A stretch of DNA of 64,000 nucleotides from Streptomyces piniterrae (GTDB taxonomy: Bacteria > Actinomycetota > Actinomycetes > Streptomycetales > Streptomycetaceae), in contig NZ_SUMB01000002.1 of assembly GCF_005048155.1 (NCBI RefSeq), positions 496,001-560,000 of the forward strand, read 5' to 3'. Under the pieces are notes generated by a model that was not told the DNA's origin, searched no databases, and saw only the letters and a program-made list of their open reading frames with translations. Position 1 is the first letter of the stretch; every line of letters starts with the position of its first letter. This document shows, one piece after another, positions 15,007-23,573 of the stretch. The position numbers and the translations under genes were made by a program.

Positions 15007-15813
15007 TCACGCAGCTATCGGCCGGCAGCTCTTGCAGGCGCGGTATCCCGCCTCGCGGGCGGCCCGTGCCGAGCGGAACGGCACCTGGTGGGGTGGGGTG
15101 ATCCGGCGTGCGTGGGCACAGGTCGGATGGCAGTAGATACGCGTGGTGTCGCTGCCGAGGAACACCGTCCCCATACGGGACAGCCCCACCAACGCGTCGT
15201 CTATGCCCTCGGCGCCGCGCAGTACCGCGCCCACTATGGGGCCGTACCGCAGATCGCAGGGACCACTTTCGTCGAAGGTGACCCGGTGGCAGGGGATCAG
15301 CAGCGGCACCGGGTTGACCTCAAGGGCCTCGGTGACCGCGGCGGTGCCGGAGACAGCGGCCTCCCGCGCCACCCAGGCGAGCGGCCGCAACTGGCCGCGT
15401 GGAATGGTGCGTACCGCATCGAGCACGGCCCGCTCCGCTTCGGTGAGCTCCGGCAGATCTATCCGCAGCCCCTTGGCGCGGCCGGTGCGCAGCGCGGTCC
15501 GCAATCCCGGCAGGGGCCGCGTCGTGCGGATCGCGCTCCGTCCCGTGCGCGCGAGGTGTGCTTCCTCGAACGCCTCGGGACCGGGCACCGTTTTGCCGAG
15601 TGCGGCGCCCGTCACGGCCTGCGGCCCATACGCGACGTACAGCCCGCCGGCGGGTGCTTCAAGGTGCAGATACATGTCGTACCGGTTCCTCGGGATTCCC
15701 ACCCGCTGCAGCACCCGTGCCGCGAAGTCCGCCGGAGCGGGACCGGCGAGGTCCGCCAGGGCCGCCTCCACGCCACCCTCCGGCCGCGGGGTCCTTTCCC
15801 CACCTCGGTTCAC
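15007..15813 (-). CDS. Ada-like alkyltransferase with C-terminal Ada zinc-binding domain
   Basis: A 268-aa protein with two alkylation-repair modules in unusual order. Residues ~100-200 form an alkyltransferase domain with acceptor Cys175 in LLIPCHRVTF. Residues ~210-265 form the Ada methylphosphotriester/zinc domain (MGTVFLGSDTTRIYCHPTC … ACKSCRP) with Cys228, Cys232, Cys260 and Cys263. In E. coli Ada the zinc domain is N-terminal and followed by AraC helices, which are absent here. The GTG start at 15813 overlaps the sigma-factor stop (ATGTGA) with GGGAGG upstream, so the two are coupled. It probably repairs or senses methylated DNA. Whether it also regulates transcription is unknown. Confidence 0.88.
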   Translation of the reverse strand: MNRGGERTPRPEGGVEAALADLAGPAPADFAARVLQRVGIPRNRYDMYLHLEAPAGGLYVAYGPQAVTGAALGKTVPGPEAFEEAHLARTGRSAIRTTRPLPGLRTALRTGRAKGLRIDLPELTEAERAVLDAVRTIPRGQLRPLAWVAREAAVSGTAAVTEALEVNPVPLLIPCHRVTFDESGPCDLRYGPIVGAVLRGAEGIDDALVGLSRMGTVFLGSDTTRIYCHPTCAHARRITPPHQVPFRSARAAREAGYRACKSCRPIAA

Positions 15814-16400
15814 ATCGTCACCTCCCTCAGCAACGCGACTTCCGGTTCCAGCAATTGACGCAGGGTGGCGATCCCTCTCGACACCTGAGCCTTGACCGTA
15901 CCGACCGGGCATCCCTGCACCTCGGCCACTTCGGCGTAACTCATCCCGACCACATGCCGCAGCACCACCGCGACGCGGGCCGGCTCGGGTAATCGCGCCA
16001 GCGCCGCGACCAGCAGCGCCCGGTCGGCTGCCGTTTCGGCCCGTTCCTGAGGGCCCGGTCCCTCGGCCGGCCAGCTCTCGCAGGAGTCCTCCACACGCGC
16101 GGCTGCGACGGGCCTGCGGACGCAGGTGCGCACATGATTGCGCCATACGTTCGCGGCGATCGTCATCAGCCAGGCGCGTGGACGCAACGCACGGCGACGT
16201 TTGGCGGAGTATCCCTGCAGAGCCGTGTAGGCGCGCAGGAAAGTCTCCTGGCCCAGGTCGTCTGCTTCGGCGGCGAATCCCGTCACCCGGAGCAAGAAGG
16301 CATGGACCGCTGAGGCGTGGACCCGGACCAGTTCCGTGAAACCGTCGTCCAGATCCGTCGCCAGGCGTTCGCAGAGTGGCTCGGCTGTCTCGTCCATCAC
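15810..16400 (-). CDS. ECF-type RNA polymerase sigma factor
   Basis: A 196-aa extracytoplasmic-function sigma factor. Region 2 reads AEADDLGQETFLRAYTALQG with RAWLMTIAANVWRNHVR. Region 4 reads LPEPARVAVVLRHVVGMSYAEVAEVQGCP followed by the HTH recognition helix VGTVKAQVSRGIATLR. Its stop overlaps the GTG start of the Ada-like gene, so both are co-expressed. No anti-sigma gene is adjacent. Pairing with an Ada-type protein suggests an alkylation-stress regulon in which the Ada-like protein may act as sensor. That is inference from operon structure. Confidence 0.93.
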   Translation of the reverse strand: MMDETAEPLCERLATDLDDGFTELVRVHASAVHAFLLRVTGFAAEADDLGQETFLRAYTALQGYSAKRRRALRPRAWLMTIAANVWRNHVRTCVRRPVAAARVEDSCESWPAEGPGPQERAETAADRALLVAALARLPEPARVAVVLRHVVGMSYAEVAEVQGCPVGTVKAQVSRGIATLRQLLEPEVALLREVTM

Positions 16401-16580
16401 TCACAGAAACACCGACGGGCTTCGCATGGTTGCACAGCCCCGCCCGAGCCTTCACTGTCCTGCGTCAGCTCCGGGACCGTAAGCTCCAGGACCGTCAGCG
16501 CCAAGACCGCCAGCTTGAGACGACCGGCCTCCGGCCGTCCGCGCCCCGAGCCTCAGCGCCGGCCGTCCGCGCCCCACGCC

Positions 16581-17729
16581 TCAGCCGCCCCACCGCAGCA
16601 CCGCGCCGAGTCCGCCCGCCGGCCCCTGCATGCCGGCCGGGACCAGCAGCACCTCGGCGTCGGCCGCCGCAGCGGACCGCAGCAGGGCGTCATCCGCGCG
16701 TGCCCGCTGCGGCTTGCTGACGCCCAGCGCCCGCGCCTGACCACGCTGTACCGCGACCTGGTCGACGCCCGGCCCGATCCAGACGTCGCGGCCCCCATCG
16801 GACGCGTCCTGGCCCAGGAACAGTGTGTCCACCTGATGGCTGCGGGCCGCGTCCACGACGGCGGGCACTCCTTCCGCCGCGCCCCCCGGACTGCTGTCGA
16901 CGCCGAGCGGACCGTGCTCGCCGGGGCGGCCGCGTTCGGCCCGGAAGCGGTTGAGGGCCTCGTCGAGGCGGGCGCGCGCATACTCCTCGCAGGCCTGCGC
17001 GATCTGGCGGTCCAGCACGCTCTTGGAGGCGCCCGGGGACCTGCTGCCGTTCTCGGCCTCGACGGCGGCGGCCCGGAGCTGTTCGGGCAGCCGGTTGTAC
17101 ACGGCCCGCCGCTCGCGGGAGTCGCCGGTCAGCACCAAGAGCTGCGCGCCGCTCTCCGGCCACTGCCGGGCGAGCTCGTCCGCGATGATGTCGGCAGTCT
17201 CGTTCCAAGTGTTCTCGACCTTGTTCCGGTAGTGCCACTCGTACCGGTCCGCGGGGATGCTGCGGTGCCCTCGGCCCCGCCACTCCTTGCCGTTCGCCGT
17301 CGCCACGGCCTTGCTCCGCTGCGCCTCGCGCAGCTCGATATCGGCGCCGGTGCGGTCGATGTACGCGACCAGGCACGCCGGCTCCTCGCCGATCAGCCAG
17401 GGGAGCGGGGCGATGTGCGGCAGGAGGGACCAGGTCGCCTCGGTGCGGACCGGGGGCACGCTGAGCGGGATGTCGAGGACGACCTCGGCGCCCGCGGCGA
17501 AGACGGCCCGGCCGGGAGGCGCCCCGGAGGTCGGCTCGTGGGCGAGCCGGTCCGCCACCGCCCGGCACGTGTACGGGTCGGCACCCCCGTCGATGAGCTG
17601 AGAGGCCACGGAGCGCTCACGGAGCTTCTGCTGCCGCTGCGCGTCCTCGGTCGCGCGCGTGGTGTCGATGTACACGGAGGCCCAGGGGCCCAGATGGTCG
17701 AAGAGCGGCTTGAGAAAACCGAGTTCCAT
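16581..17729 (-). CDS. Rv2629/baeRF2-family protein (Vms1-like, eRF1-related fold)
   Basis: A 382-aa protein of the bacterial archaeo-eukaryotic release-factor family, starting MELGFLKPLFDHLGPWASVYIDTTR as in Rv2629 homologues. It has a central LVLTGDSRERRAVYNRLPE segment and a C-terminal domain ending AGMQGPAGGLGAVLRWGG. Family members are proposed to act on ribosome-associated peptidyl-tRNA or as hibernation factors, but no activity can be read here. It lies 38 bp from polX on the same strand. The 180 bp to the sigma factor contain two copies of a CCGGCCGTCCGCGCCCC repeat (about 16530 and 16559). Confidence 0.85.
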   Translation of the reverse strand: MELGFLKPLFDHLGPWASVYIDTTRATEDAQRQQKLRERSVASQLIDGGADPYTCRAVADRLAHEPTSGAPPGRAVFAAGAEVVLDIPLSVPPVRTEATWSLLPHIAPLPWLIGEEPACLVAYIDRTGADIELREAQRSKAVATANGKEWRGRGHRSIPADRYEWHYRNKVENTWNETADIIADELARQWPESGAQLLVLTGDSRERRAVYNRLPEQLRAAAVEAENGSRSPGASKSVLDRQIAQACEEYARARLDEALNRFRAERGRPGEHGPLGVDSSPGGAAEGVPAVVDAARSHQVDTLFLGQDASDGGRDVWIGPGVDQVAVQRGQARALGVSKPQRARADDALLRSAAAADAEVLLVPAGMQGPAGGLGAVLRWGG

Positions 17730-17767
17730 GATCTTCCCCCGGATCGGGGACAGTGGGTACTACCAGG

Positions 17768-19513
17768 TTAGGACGTGGACGAGGGGCCGGCAGAGCCGTC
17801 CTTGTGGAGGAATCGTCGCAAGCGTGCCAGCGGCCAGGTGTTGATCACATCTTCTGTGGTCAGCCAGCCCCGTTGTGCGGTGCCCACCCCGTAGCGCAGG
17901 TACTCCAGGTGGAGCGGCGCATGCGCGTCGGTGTTGATGGCGAACTTCACGCCGTACCGCTTGGCGCGCAGGATGTGCTCGTCGGACAGGTCGAGCCGGT
18001 CGGGGTGTGCGTTGATCTCCAGCGCCGTCCCGGTGCGGGCGCAGGCGGCGAACACCGCGTCGAGATCCATGTCGAGGCCGGGTCGTTTGCCGATGATCCG
18101 GGTGGTCGGGTGCCCGATGATGTTGACCTCCGGATTCTCGCAGGCGGCGACGAGCCGTCGGGTGAGGGCGTCCCGTCCCTGGTTGAAGTGGGAGTGCACG
18201 GCGGCCACGCAGAGGTCGAAGTCCCGCAGGAACTCCTGCGGCCAGTCCACGTTCCCGTCCGGGTCGATATTGAGCTCGGTGCCGTGCAACAGGCGCATCT
18301 TCCGGTGCCTGCCGTCGAGTTCGCGTACCCGCTCACGCTGGGCCAGCACTTTCTCGTCGGTCATCCGCTGCATGTAGAGGTTGGGCGCGTGGTCGGTGAC
18401 CGCGTAGTAGCGCAGACCCCGCCGGGCGGCCGCCGTCACCATCTCGTCCAGCGGGGCGAGGCCGTCGGTGAGGTCGGTGTGGGTGTGCAGGTCGCCCCTG
18501 ATGTCGGCCTCCGTGACCAGGTCCGGCAGCTCGCCGCGCAGCCCGGCGGCGACTTCGCCGCGGTCCTCGCGCAGCGTCGGGGGGATCCAGGGCAGCCCGA
18601 GCCGTGCGTAGACCTCCTCCTCGGTCTGCGAGACGATCTTCTTGCCGCTCTTGGCGTGGAAGAGGCCGTATTCGGACAGCTTGAGCTTGTGGTGCACGGC
18701 CATCTCGCGGGTGCGGATGTTGTGCGCCTTGGAACCGGTGAAGTACTGGAGTCCCGCGCCCCAGGAGTCCGGCGGTACGACGCGCAGATCGATCTGGAGG
18801 CCCTTCGTGGTGCGGATCGATGTCTTCTTCGTGCCGTGCGCGATGACCTCGGCGGTGTCCGGCAGCCGTGTGAAGGCATCCATGAAGGGGGCGGAGCGGC
18901 CCGCCGCCACGAGGATGTCCACGTCCCCGATGGTCTCCCGCATACGGCGCAGCGACCCGGCGTATGCGCAGCTCACGCAGCCCGACAGGGCGGACAGCTC
19001 GGCCACGATCTCCTCGGCGACCTCCATGGCGACGTTGATCGGTACCCGGTCGCCCGCGGCCTGCATCAGGTCGATGCCGTGCAGGATGTTCTCCTCGGTC
19101 TTCGGCCCGAAGCCCTTGAGGTCGCGCAGCCGCTCCTCATGGATGGCGTCGAGCAGCTCGGGCACCGAGGAGATGTGCAGGTCCTCGTAGAGCGTCATGG
19201 CCTTTCTGGGGCCGAGGGTGGGGATGGCCATCAGCTGGCGCACGCCGGCGGGGATCTTCGACCTGACCTCCTCCACGGCGGGCATGCGGCCGGTCCGCAG
19301 ATACTGGAGCACCTTTTCGGCGATGGACTTGCCGACGTTCGGGATCTCGTGCAGGCCCTCGGCATCGAGTTTCGACACATCGGCGTGGTAGCCGCCGATG
19401 GCACGCGCGGCCTTCTCGTAGGCGCGGGCCTTGAACGCGTCTCCGCCGGTGATCAGGACGAGGTCCGCGTACTCCTTGAGCAGCGCCTCGACCTCCTCGT
19501 TGGGCCGGACCAC
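17768..19513 (-). CDS. polX: DNA polymerase/3'-5' exonuclease PolX
   Basis: A 581-aa family X polymerase with a PHP nuclease domain. An N-terminal helix-hairpin-helix 8-kDa region (ITGGDAFKARAYEKAARAIGG, IPNVGKSIAEKVL) precedes the nucleotidyl-transferase site YAGSLRRMRETIGDVDILVA, which has GS and DVD metal residues. The C-terminal PHP domain starts GDLHTHTDLTDG and includes YAVTDHAPN, AVHSHF and INTDAHAP metal ligands. PolX fills short gaps in base-excision repair. The GTG start at 19513 fits the family N terminus. It lies near the alkyltransferases but is common across the genus. Confidence 0.95.
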   Translation of the reverse strand: MVRPNEEVEALLKEYADLVLITGGDAFKARAYEKAARAIGGYHADVSKLDAEGLHEIPNVGKSIAEKVLQYLRTGRMPAVEEVRSKIPAGVRQLMAIPTLGPRKAMTLYEDLHISSVPELLDAIHEERLRDLKGFGPKTEENILHGIDLMQAAGDRVPINVAMEVAEEIVAELSALSGCVSCAYAGSLRRMRETIGDVDILVAAGRSAPFMDAFTRLPDTAEVIAHGTKKTSIRTTKGLQIDLRVVPPDSWGAGLQYFTGSKAHNIRTREMAVHHKLKLSEYGLFHAKSGKKIVSQTEEEVYARLGLPWIPPTLREDRGEVAAGLRGELPDLVTEADIRGDLHTHTDLTDGLAPLDEMVTAAARRGLRYYAVTDHAPNLYMQRMTDEKVLAQRERVRELDGRHRKMRLLHGTELNIDPDGNVDWPQEFLRDFDLCVAAVHSHFNQGRDALTRRLVAACENPEVNIIGHPTTRIIGKRPGLDMDLDAVFAACARTGTALEINAHPDRLDLSDEHILRAKRYGVKFAINTDAHAPLHLEYLRYGVGTAQRGWLTTEDVINTWPLARLRRFLHKDGSAGPSSTS

Positions 19514-19848
19514 ACGCTCATTTTAGTGCGGGCCCGCGCAGGGGGCCTTTCCGCGCCCGGTGGCCGTGGCGCGAGAGGCGCTGTATGGGTGCCTCCGGGC
19601 ACCGTCCTCCGTCGCCTTGGTCTCACGGCACCGCGGTCTCCCGGGTCGCGAGCGACCCGTCGGTCCCGGGGGCGGCTGTACCGAACGGTGGAAGGGGCTA
19701 CGCGCCATGAGCGGCGGTGCACGTGTCGATCAGGCGTGCCGGTTTCGGCCGCCGATGTACACACATGCCGCCATGCGCGTGTCCGCCAACTACATTGGTT
19801 CCGCGCGCAGTTGTTGTCGTGGTCACGACGTGAGCGGAGGCGGCGCCG

Positions 19849-20403
19849 GTGAGTGTGGACGTACGGGGTGTGGTGTCCGACGTTGTTGCCCAACAGGCGC
19901 CGGAGGAACTGCCGCTGGTAGACGGACTGGCCCGGCTCGATCACGACGAAGCGGTGCGGCTGCTCAGGCGCCGCAACACCAGCGCGCCGCTCGGCTTCGG
20001 CCTCGCCGAGATCGCCACGGTGATCACCCCGGTGGTGTGGATCGCGGTGGACGAGGTCTGCCGCACCTCCGTCGGGTCGCTGATGGGCCGAGCCATACCC
20101 GGGCTGGGGGCGCTGGTGCGCCGGATGCTGCACAGACCCCCGGCACCACCGCCCGAAGTTCCCGCTCTCACCGCCGAGCAGTTGAATTCCGTACATCGCC
20201 GGGTGCGCGAGGGGGCGGCGCGCTCGGGGGTGGAGGAGGCCGCCGCAGAGACACTCGCGGACCGCGTGGTGGCCCGCCTCGCCCTCGACCGGGCCGGGGC
20301 GCCGACGGTACCGCCCGAGGCCGAGCCGGAACCCGCGGCCGAGCCGGAACCCGCGGCCGAGCCGGAACCCGCGGCCGAGCCGGAGCCCAGGAGGACGTCC
20401 TGA
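19849..20403 (+). CDS. Hypothetical protein with a C-terminal Glu-Pro-Ala repeat
   Basis: A 184-aa protein that I cannot assign to a family. Residues ~45-90 contain a hydrophobic stretch (ATVITPVVWIAVDEVC). The last 30 residues are EPEPAA repeats encoded by an 18-bp tandem repeat. It starts at GTG 19849 with GGAGG eight bases upstream. Its stop overlaps the proposed CTG start of the M48 peptidase gene, so the two probably act together at the membrane. A third of a kilobase upstream (19514-19848) holds no supported gene. Confidence 0.75.
   Translation: MSVDVRGVVSDVVAQQAPEELPLVDGLARLDHDEAVRLLRRRNTSAPLGFGLAEIATVITPVVWIAVDEVCRTSVGSLMGRAIPGLGALVRRMLHRPPAPPPEVPALTAEQLNSVHRRVREGAARSGVEEAAAETLADRVVARLALDRAGAPTVPPEAEPEPAAEPEPAAEPEPAAEPEPRRTS
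20319..20387 (+). repeat. 18-bp coding tandem repeat
   Basis: About 3.5 copies of gccgagccggaacccgcg encode the Ala-Glu-Pro-Glu-Pro-Ala tail of the preceding protein. The copies are nearly identical, as expected for a young, length-variable repeat. Confidence 0.85.
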
Positions 20404-23330
20404 GCGCCGGCAGCACACCACCCACTCAGGGTGGCGCCCCGCCCACCCCGCCCACCCCGGACGACGCCCCGCCCCGGAAGATCGACCCAAGGGTCCTGCC
20501 GATGGGCACCACCCTGCGCTTCGCCCTCCTGGTGCTCGTGATGATGGTGGCGACCGTCGAGATGGTCAACTCGATGTTCGCGCTGGCGCCTTGGGACGAC
20601 AAGGCGATTCTGTGCAAGTTCGCGGCGGGCTTCGATCCGAACGTCCGGATGCTGAACTCGATGCAGCTCGACACCCGGGGGCTGCGGGAAATCAAGGACT
20701 GCGTTCCTCCCAGCGCCGTGATCACCGCCCTGCCCGGCATCGCCGGCGCCGTGCTGGTGCTGCTGTCGGCCGCCGCGCTCTACGCCTGGCTGCCACGCTG
20801 GAAGACCAGGCGCGGACGGGTGATCACCGTAGACGAGGCGGACCCCAGCGGGGAATTGCGGGCCGAGCTGATGCGTCTGGTGGCCACGGCGCGGCTGCGT
20901 ACCGTGCCGGCCTTCGTGGTGGACCCCGCCTCCTTCGATGCCGGTGCCGAAGTGTTCGGCCGGGCCGGGCGGCACACGGTCTGTCTGCACGCCGGACTAC
21001 TGGCCACGCGGCGCGACGGCCCGGAGGGGCAGGCCGGATTCCACGCCGTCATGCTGCACGAGATGGCTCATCTCCGTAACCGGGACGTGGACCTCGCCTA
21101 CGCCGTCACCGCGCTGTGGCGGGTCTTCGTGGCACTGGTCGTCGTGCCGTTCATGGTGCTGTACGGGGGCAGCTTCGTCGCGGCGCAGTTCTTCGGCGCG
21201 TTCTACGGGGGCGACGAGCTGTTCTGGCCCGCGGGGCGCGCAAGTGTGCTGCGGGCCATGGCGAGCGCGCTGTTCATGGTGCTCCTCGTGGTGCTGGCCC
21301 GAGCCGACGCCCTGCGCCACCGTGAGCTGTACGCCGACGCGGACGCCGTCGCCCTCGGGGCGGAGCGCCGGGTCTGGGACGGTTCCCGGGACCGCGGCCA
21401 CAGCGGCCGCCCCACATCCCTTCAGAAGGTGCGGAGCCGGGTGTCCGCACTGTGGAGCACCCACCCTTCCTGGGCCGTGCGCAGACGCTCCCTGGCCGAT
21501 CCGGCGGCGCTGTTCTCCCTGGGCACGGAGCAGATGTTCCTGGTCGGCTGGGCCGCCCTGGTCTCCGCGCACACCCTCTCCGCGCTGTGCGGCAGCACGG
21601 CGGCGACCTGGGCGACCGCCCTGCCCGCCGCGGCACTTGTCACCCTCGCCGCCTGGCGGTCGCTCGCCTATGCCGAGGACCACGGTCTGCGCGGGCCGGA
21701 CGGCGTGCGCTCGGGCCTCGCGCTGGGGCTCGGCCTGGCCTGCGGTGAGCTGATGACCGGCATCACCAGCGGCGCCGGGTGGCTGCCCGAGCACCCCGAG
21801 ATCCTGCTGGCGCTGCTGGCCTGTGCCGCGCTGTTCACGCTGTGGACGGTGACCTGCGCACGACTGCGGCTGCGGACGCTGGGCGGCGCCTCGCTGCGTA
21901 CGGCGATCTGGCTGCCGCTGCTCGCCTCCTGCCTGCTGGCCGCGGCCGGCTTGAACTGGTGGCTGCGGTACGGCTTTCTGTACCTGGCGGGAGACATCCT
22001 CACCGGCAGCGGCCTCCAGCAGCAGATGACACAGGCATTCCCCGGTCCGTGGAACACTCACACAGCGGAACTCGACTGGTTCACCGCCACGATGCCGCAG
22101 GCGGCGATGCTGGGCACGAGCACACTGTTCGTCGGCGCGACGCTGGTGCTGTGGGCGTATCCGCTGGCCCTCTGGCTGCGGCGCACCCGGGTGTACGGAC
22201 CGGCCACCGGTCTGCGGTCGGCCGTGGCGGCCGGGATGCTCGGCGGCGTCGCCTGTCTGGCGGGGCTGGCCGGCGTCATGGCCAGTATGCACACCTGGCA
22301 GCCGCCGGTCGGCGGGGCCCTCGGTGCCTTCTCGATCCTGTACCTGTGGTGGGCGGCCACCGCGATCTGGGCGGGGGTGGCCCTGACCGGCGCGGTGGTT
22401 GCGGTCACTTCCCGATACCGGTGGCTGCCGCGCGCGCTCGTCGCATCGGCGGTGGCCCAATCCGTCGCGATCGTCGGGCAGTTCGCGCTCGGCTCCGTGG
22501 ACGGTTGTCTGGGGCCGCTGCGGACCCTGGGCCACACCTGCCACTGGCTGCCCACCGCGAGCTGGCTGTTCACCCAGTCCCTGGCGGGTCTGGTGCTGCC
22601 TTCCGTCATCGGCGCGGCACTGCTGGCCGTCTCCGCCAGAGGCGTGGCGTCCGCACTGCGTCTACGGCGCCCGACACGACAGCCCCGGCCGGGCCCGGCC
22701 GCCCCCTCGACACCCGTGCCCCGTTCCCGCACACGCTCGCCGGCCGCGCCGGCCGGCCTGGCTCTGCTGGTCGCCGTCGCGGCGGTCGGTCCGGCGGCTG
22801 TCGCCAGTCAGCGGCCGGCGGCACGGACACCGTCCGCCATGACACCACCACCGCCGCCCAAGGCATCCGAACGGATCCGGACCTTCCAGCTGCTGGCCTG
22901 GTTCAAGGTGGGTGGGCAGCGCAGCATTCTGCAACTCACCTCCGATTACGGCGAGTTCCGTAAGCAACTCGACGAAATGGTGCAGGCGGCGAAGTCCCGC
23001 CCGAACGAGATGGTCCGCTTCGACTCGAAGCGACTCCGCAGGACCTGTGCCGCGCTCACCAGGGATGCGACCACCGCACGCCACCTTTCCATCCCTGACC
23101 GGGATCTGCAGGGCCCCTGGGCGTCCTGGCTCGGGACAACCCTCAATGCGGGCCGGAACTGCGTGAGGCTGGTGGACAGCGAGCGCAACAACCCGGACGA
23201 GAACGACGCCATGCTCAACGGGCTCTTCCAGGGCTACACCCAGTCGACCAAGGCCGTCGGGCCGGTCGTCCGACAGGTCGAGGCCGCCGCCCGCCTCTGG
23301 CCACAGTGGGCGCACATCGACAAGCGCTGA
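20400..23330 (+). CDS. M48-like membrane metallopeptidase, probable CTG start
   Basis: A large multi-pass protein (976 aa from 20400). A first transmembrane helix (LRFALLVLVMMVATVEMV) is followed by the zinc site HEMAHLRNRD and, ~100 residues later, the third-ligand region ELYADADAVALG, as in Ste24/HtpX enzymes. A long array of hydrophobic helices follows, then a ~160-residue polar C-terminal domain. The family average is about 300-400 aa, so the C-terminal half is an extension. AGGAGG ends five bases before a CTG whose TG is shared with the upstream stop codon (CTGA). The first ATG, at 20502, has no comparable site and would cut a Pro-rich leader. The substrate is unknown. Confidence 0.85.
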   Translation: MSAGSTPPTQGGAPPTPPTPDDAPPRKIDPRVLPMGTTLRFALLVLVMMVATVEMVNSMFALAPWDDKAILCKFAAGFDPNVRMLNSMQLDTRGLREIKDCVPPSAVITALPGIAGAVLVLLSAAALYAWLPRWKTRRGRVITVDEADPSGELRAELMRLVATARLRTVPAFVVDPASFDAGAEVFGRAGRHTVCLHAGLLATRRDGPEGQAGFHAVMLHEMAHLRNRDVDLAYAVTALWRVFVALVVVPFMVLYGGSFVAAQFFGAFYGGDELFWPAGRASVLRAMASALFMVLLVVLARADALRHRELYADADAVALGAERRVWDGSRDRGHSGRPTSLQKVRSRVSALWSTHPSWAVRRRSLADPAALFSLGTEQMFLVGWAALVSAHTLSALCGSTAATWATALPAAALVTLAAWRSLAYAEDHGLRGPDGVRSGLALGLGLACGELMTGITSGAGWLPEHPEILLALLACAALFTLWTVTCARLRLRTLGGASLRTAIWLPLLASCLLAAAGLNWWLRYGFLYLAGDILTGSGLQQQMTQAFPGPWNTHTAELDWFTATMPQAAMLGTSTLFVGATLVLWAYPLALWLRRTRVYGPATGLRSAVAAGMLGGVACLAGLAGVMASMHTWQPPVGGALGAFSILYLWWAATAIWAGVALTGAVVAVTSRYRWLPRALVASAVAQSVAIVGQFALGSVDGCLGPLRTLGHTCHWLPTASWLFTQSLAGLVLPSVIGAALLAVSARGVASALRLRRPTRQPRPGPAAPSTPVPRSRTRSPAAPAGLALLVAVAAVGPAAVASQRPAARTPSAMTPPPPPKASERIRTFQLLAWFKVGGQRSILQLTSDYGEFRKQLDEMVQAAKSRPNEMVRFDSKRLRRTCAALTRDATTARHLSIPDRDLQGPWASWLGTTLNAGRNCVRLVDSERNNPDENDAMLNGLFQGYTQSTKAVGPVVRQVEAAARLWPQWAHIDKR

Positions 23331-23496
23331 TAACCGGTCCTGCCGGGGCCCCGAGGTCCCGGCTGCTCGAATCCATCCCGGCGCGTGCGAAATCGCTATT
23401 GCCGGGGCCGTTGATGGAAGAAATCTGCCATCTTCGGGCTCTGGCTGGAACCGCGCCGAGCGGCCACCGCACGCTGACGTCCGACCGGGAGACGTT

Positions 23497-23534
23497 CCGA
23501 CGAAGGGCCTCCGACGAAGGCTCTCCGACGAAGG
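23497..23534 (+). promoter_or_regulatory. Three 14-bp-spaced direct repeats upstream of the MFS gene
   Basis: CCGACGAAGG occurs at 23497, 23511 and 23525, i.e. with a period of 14 bp, in the leader 40-77 bases before the transporter ATG. The spacing suggests a multimeric operator or an RNA element. No protein can be named. Confidence 0.45.
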
Positions 23535-23573
23535 AACTGCGTCCCGGTACGAGATATCAGCGGAAGGGACCCC

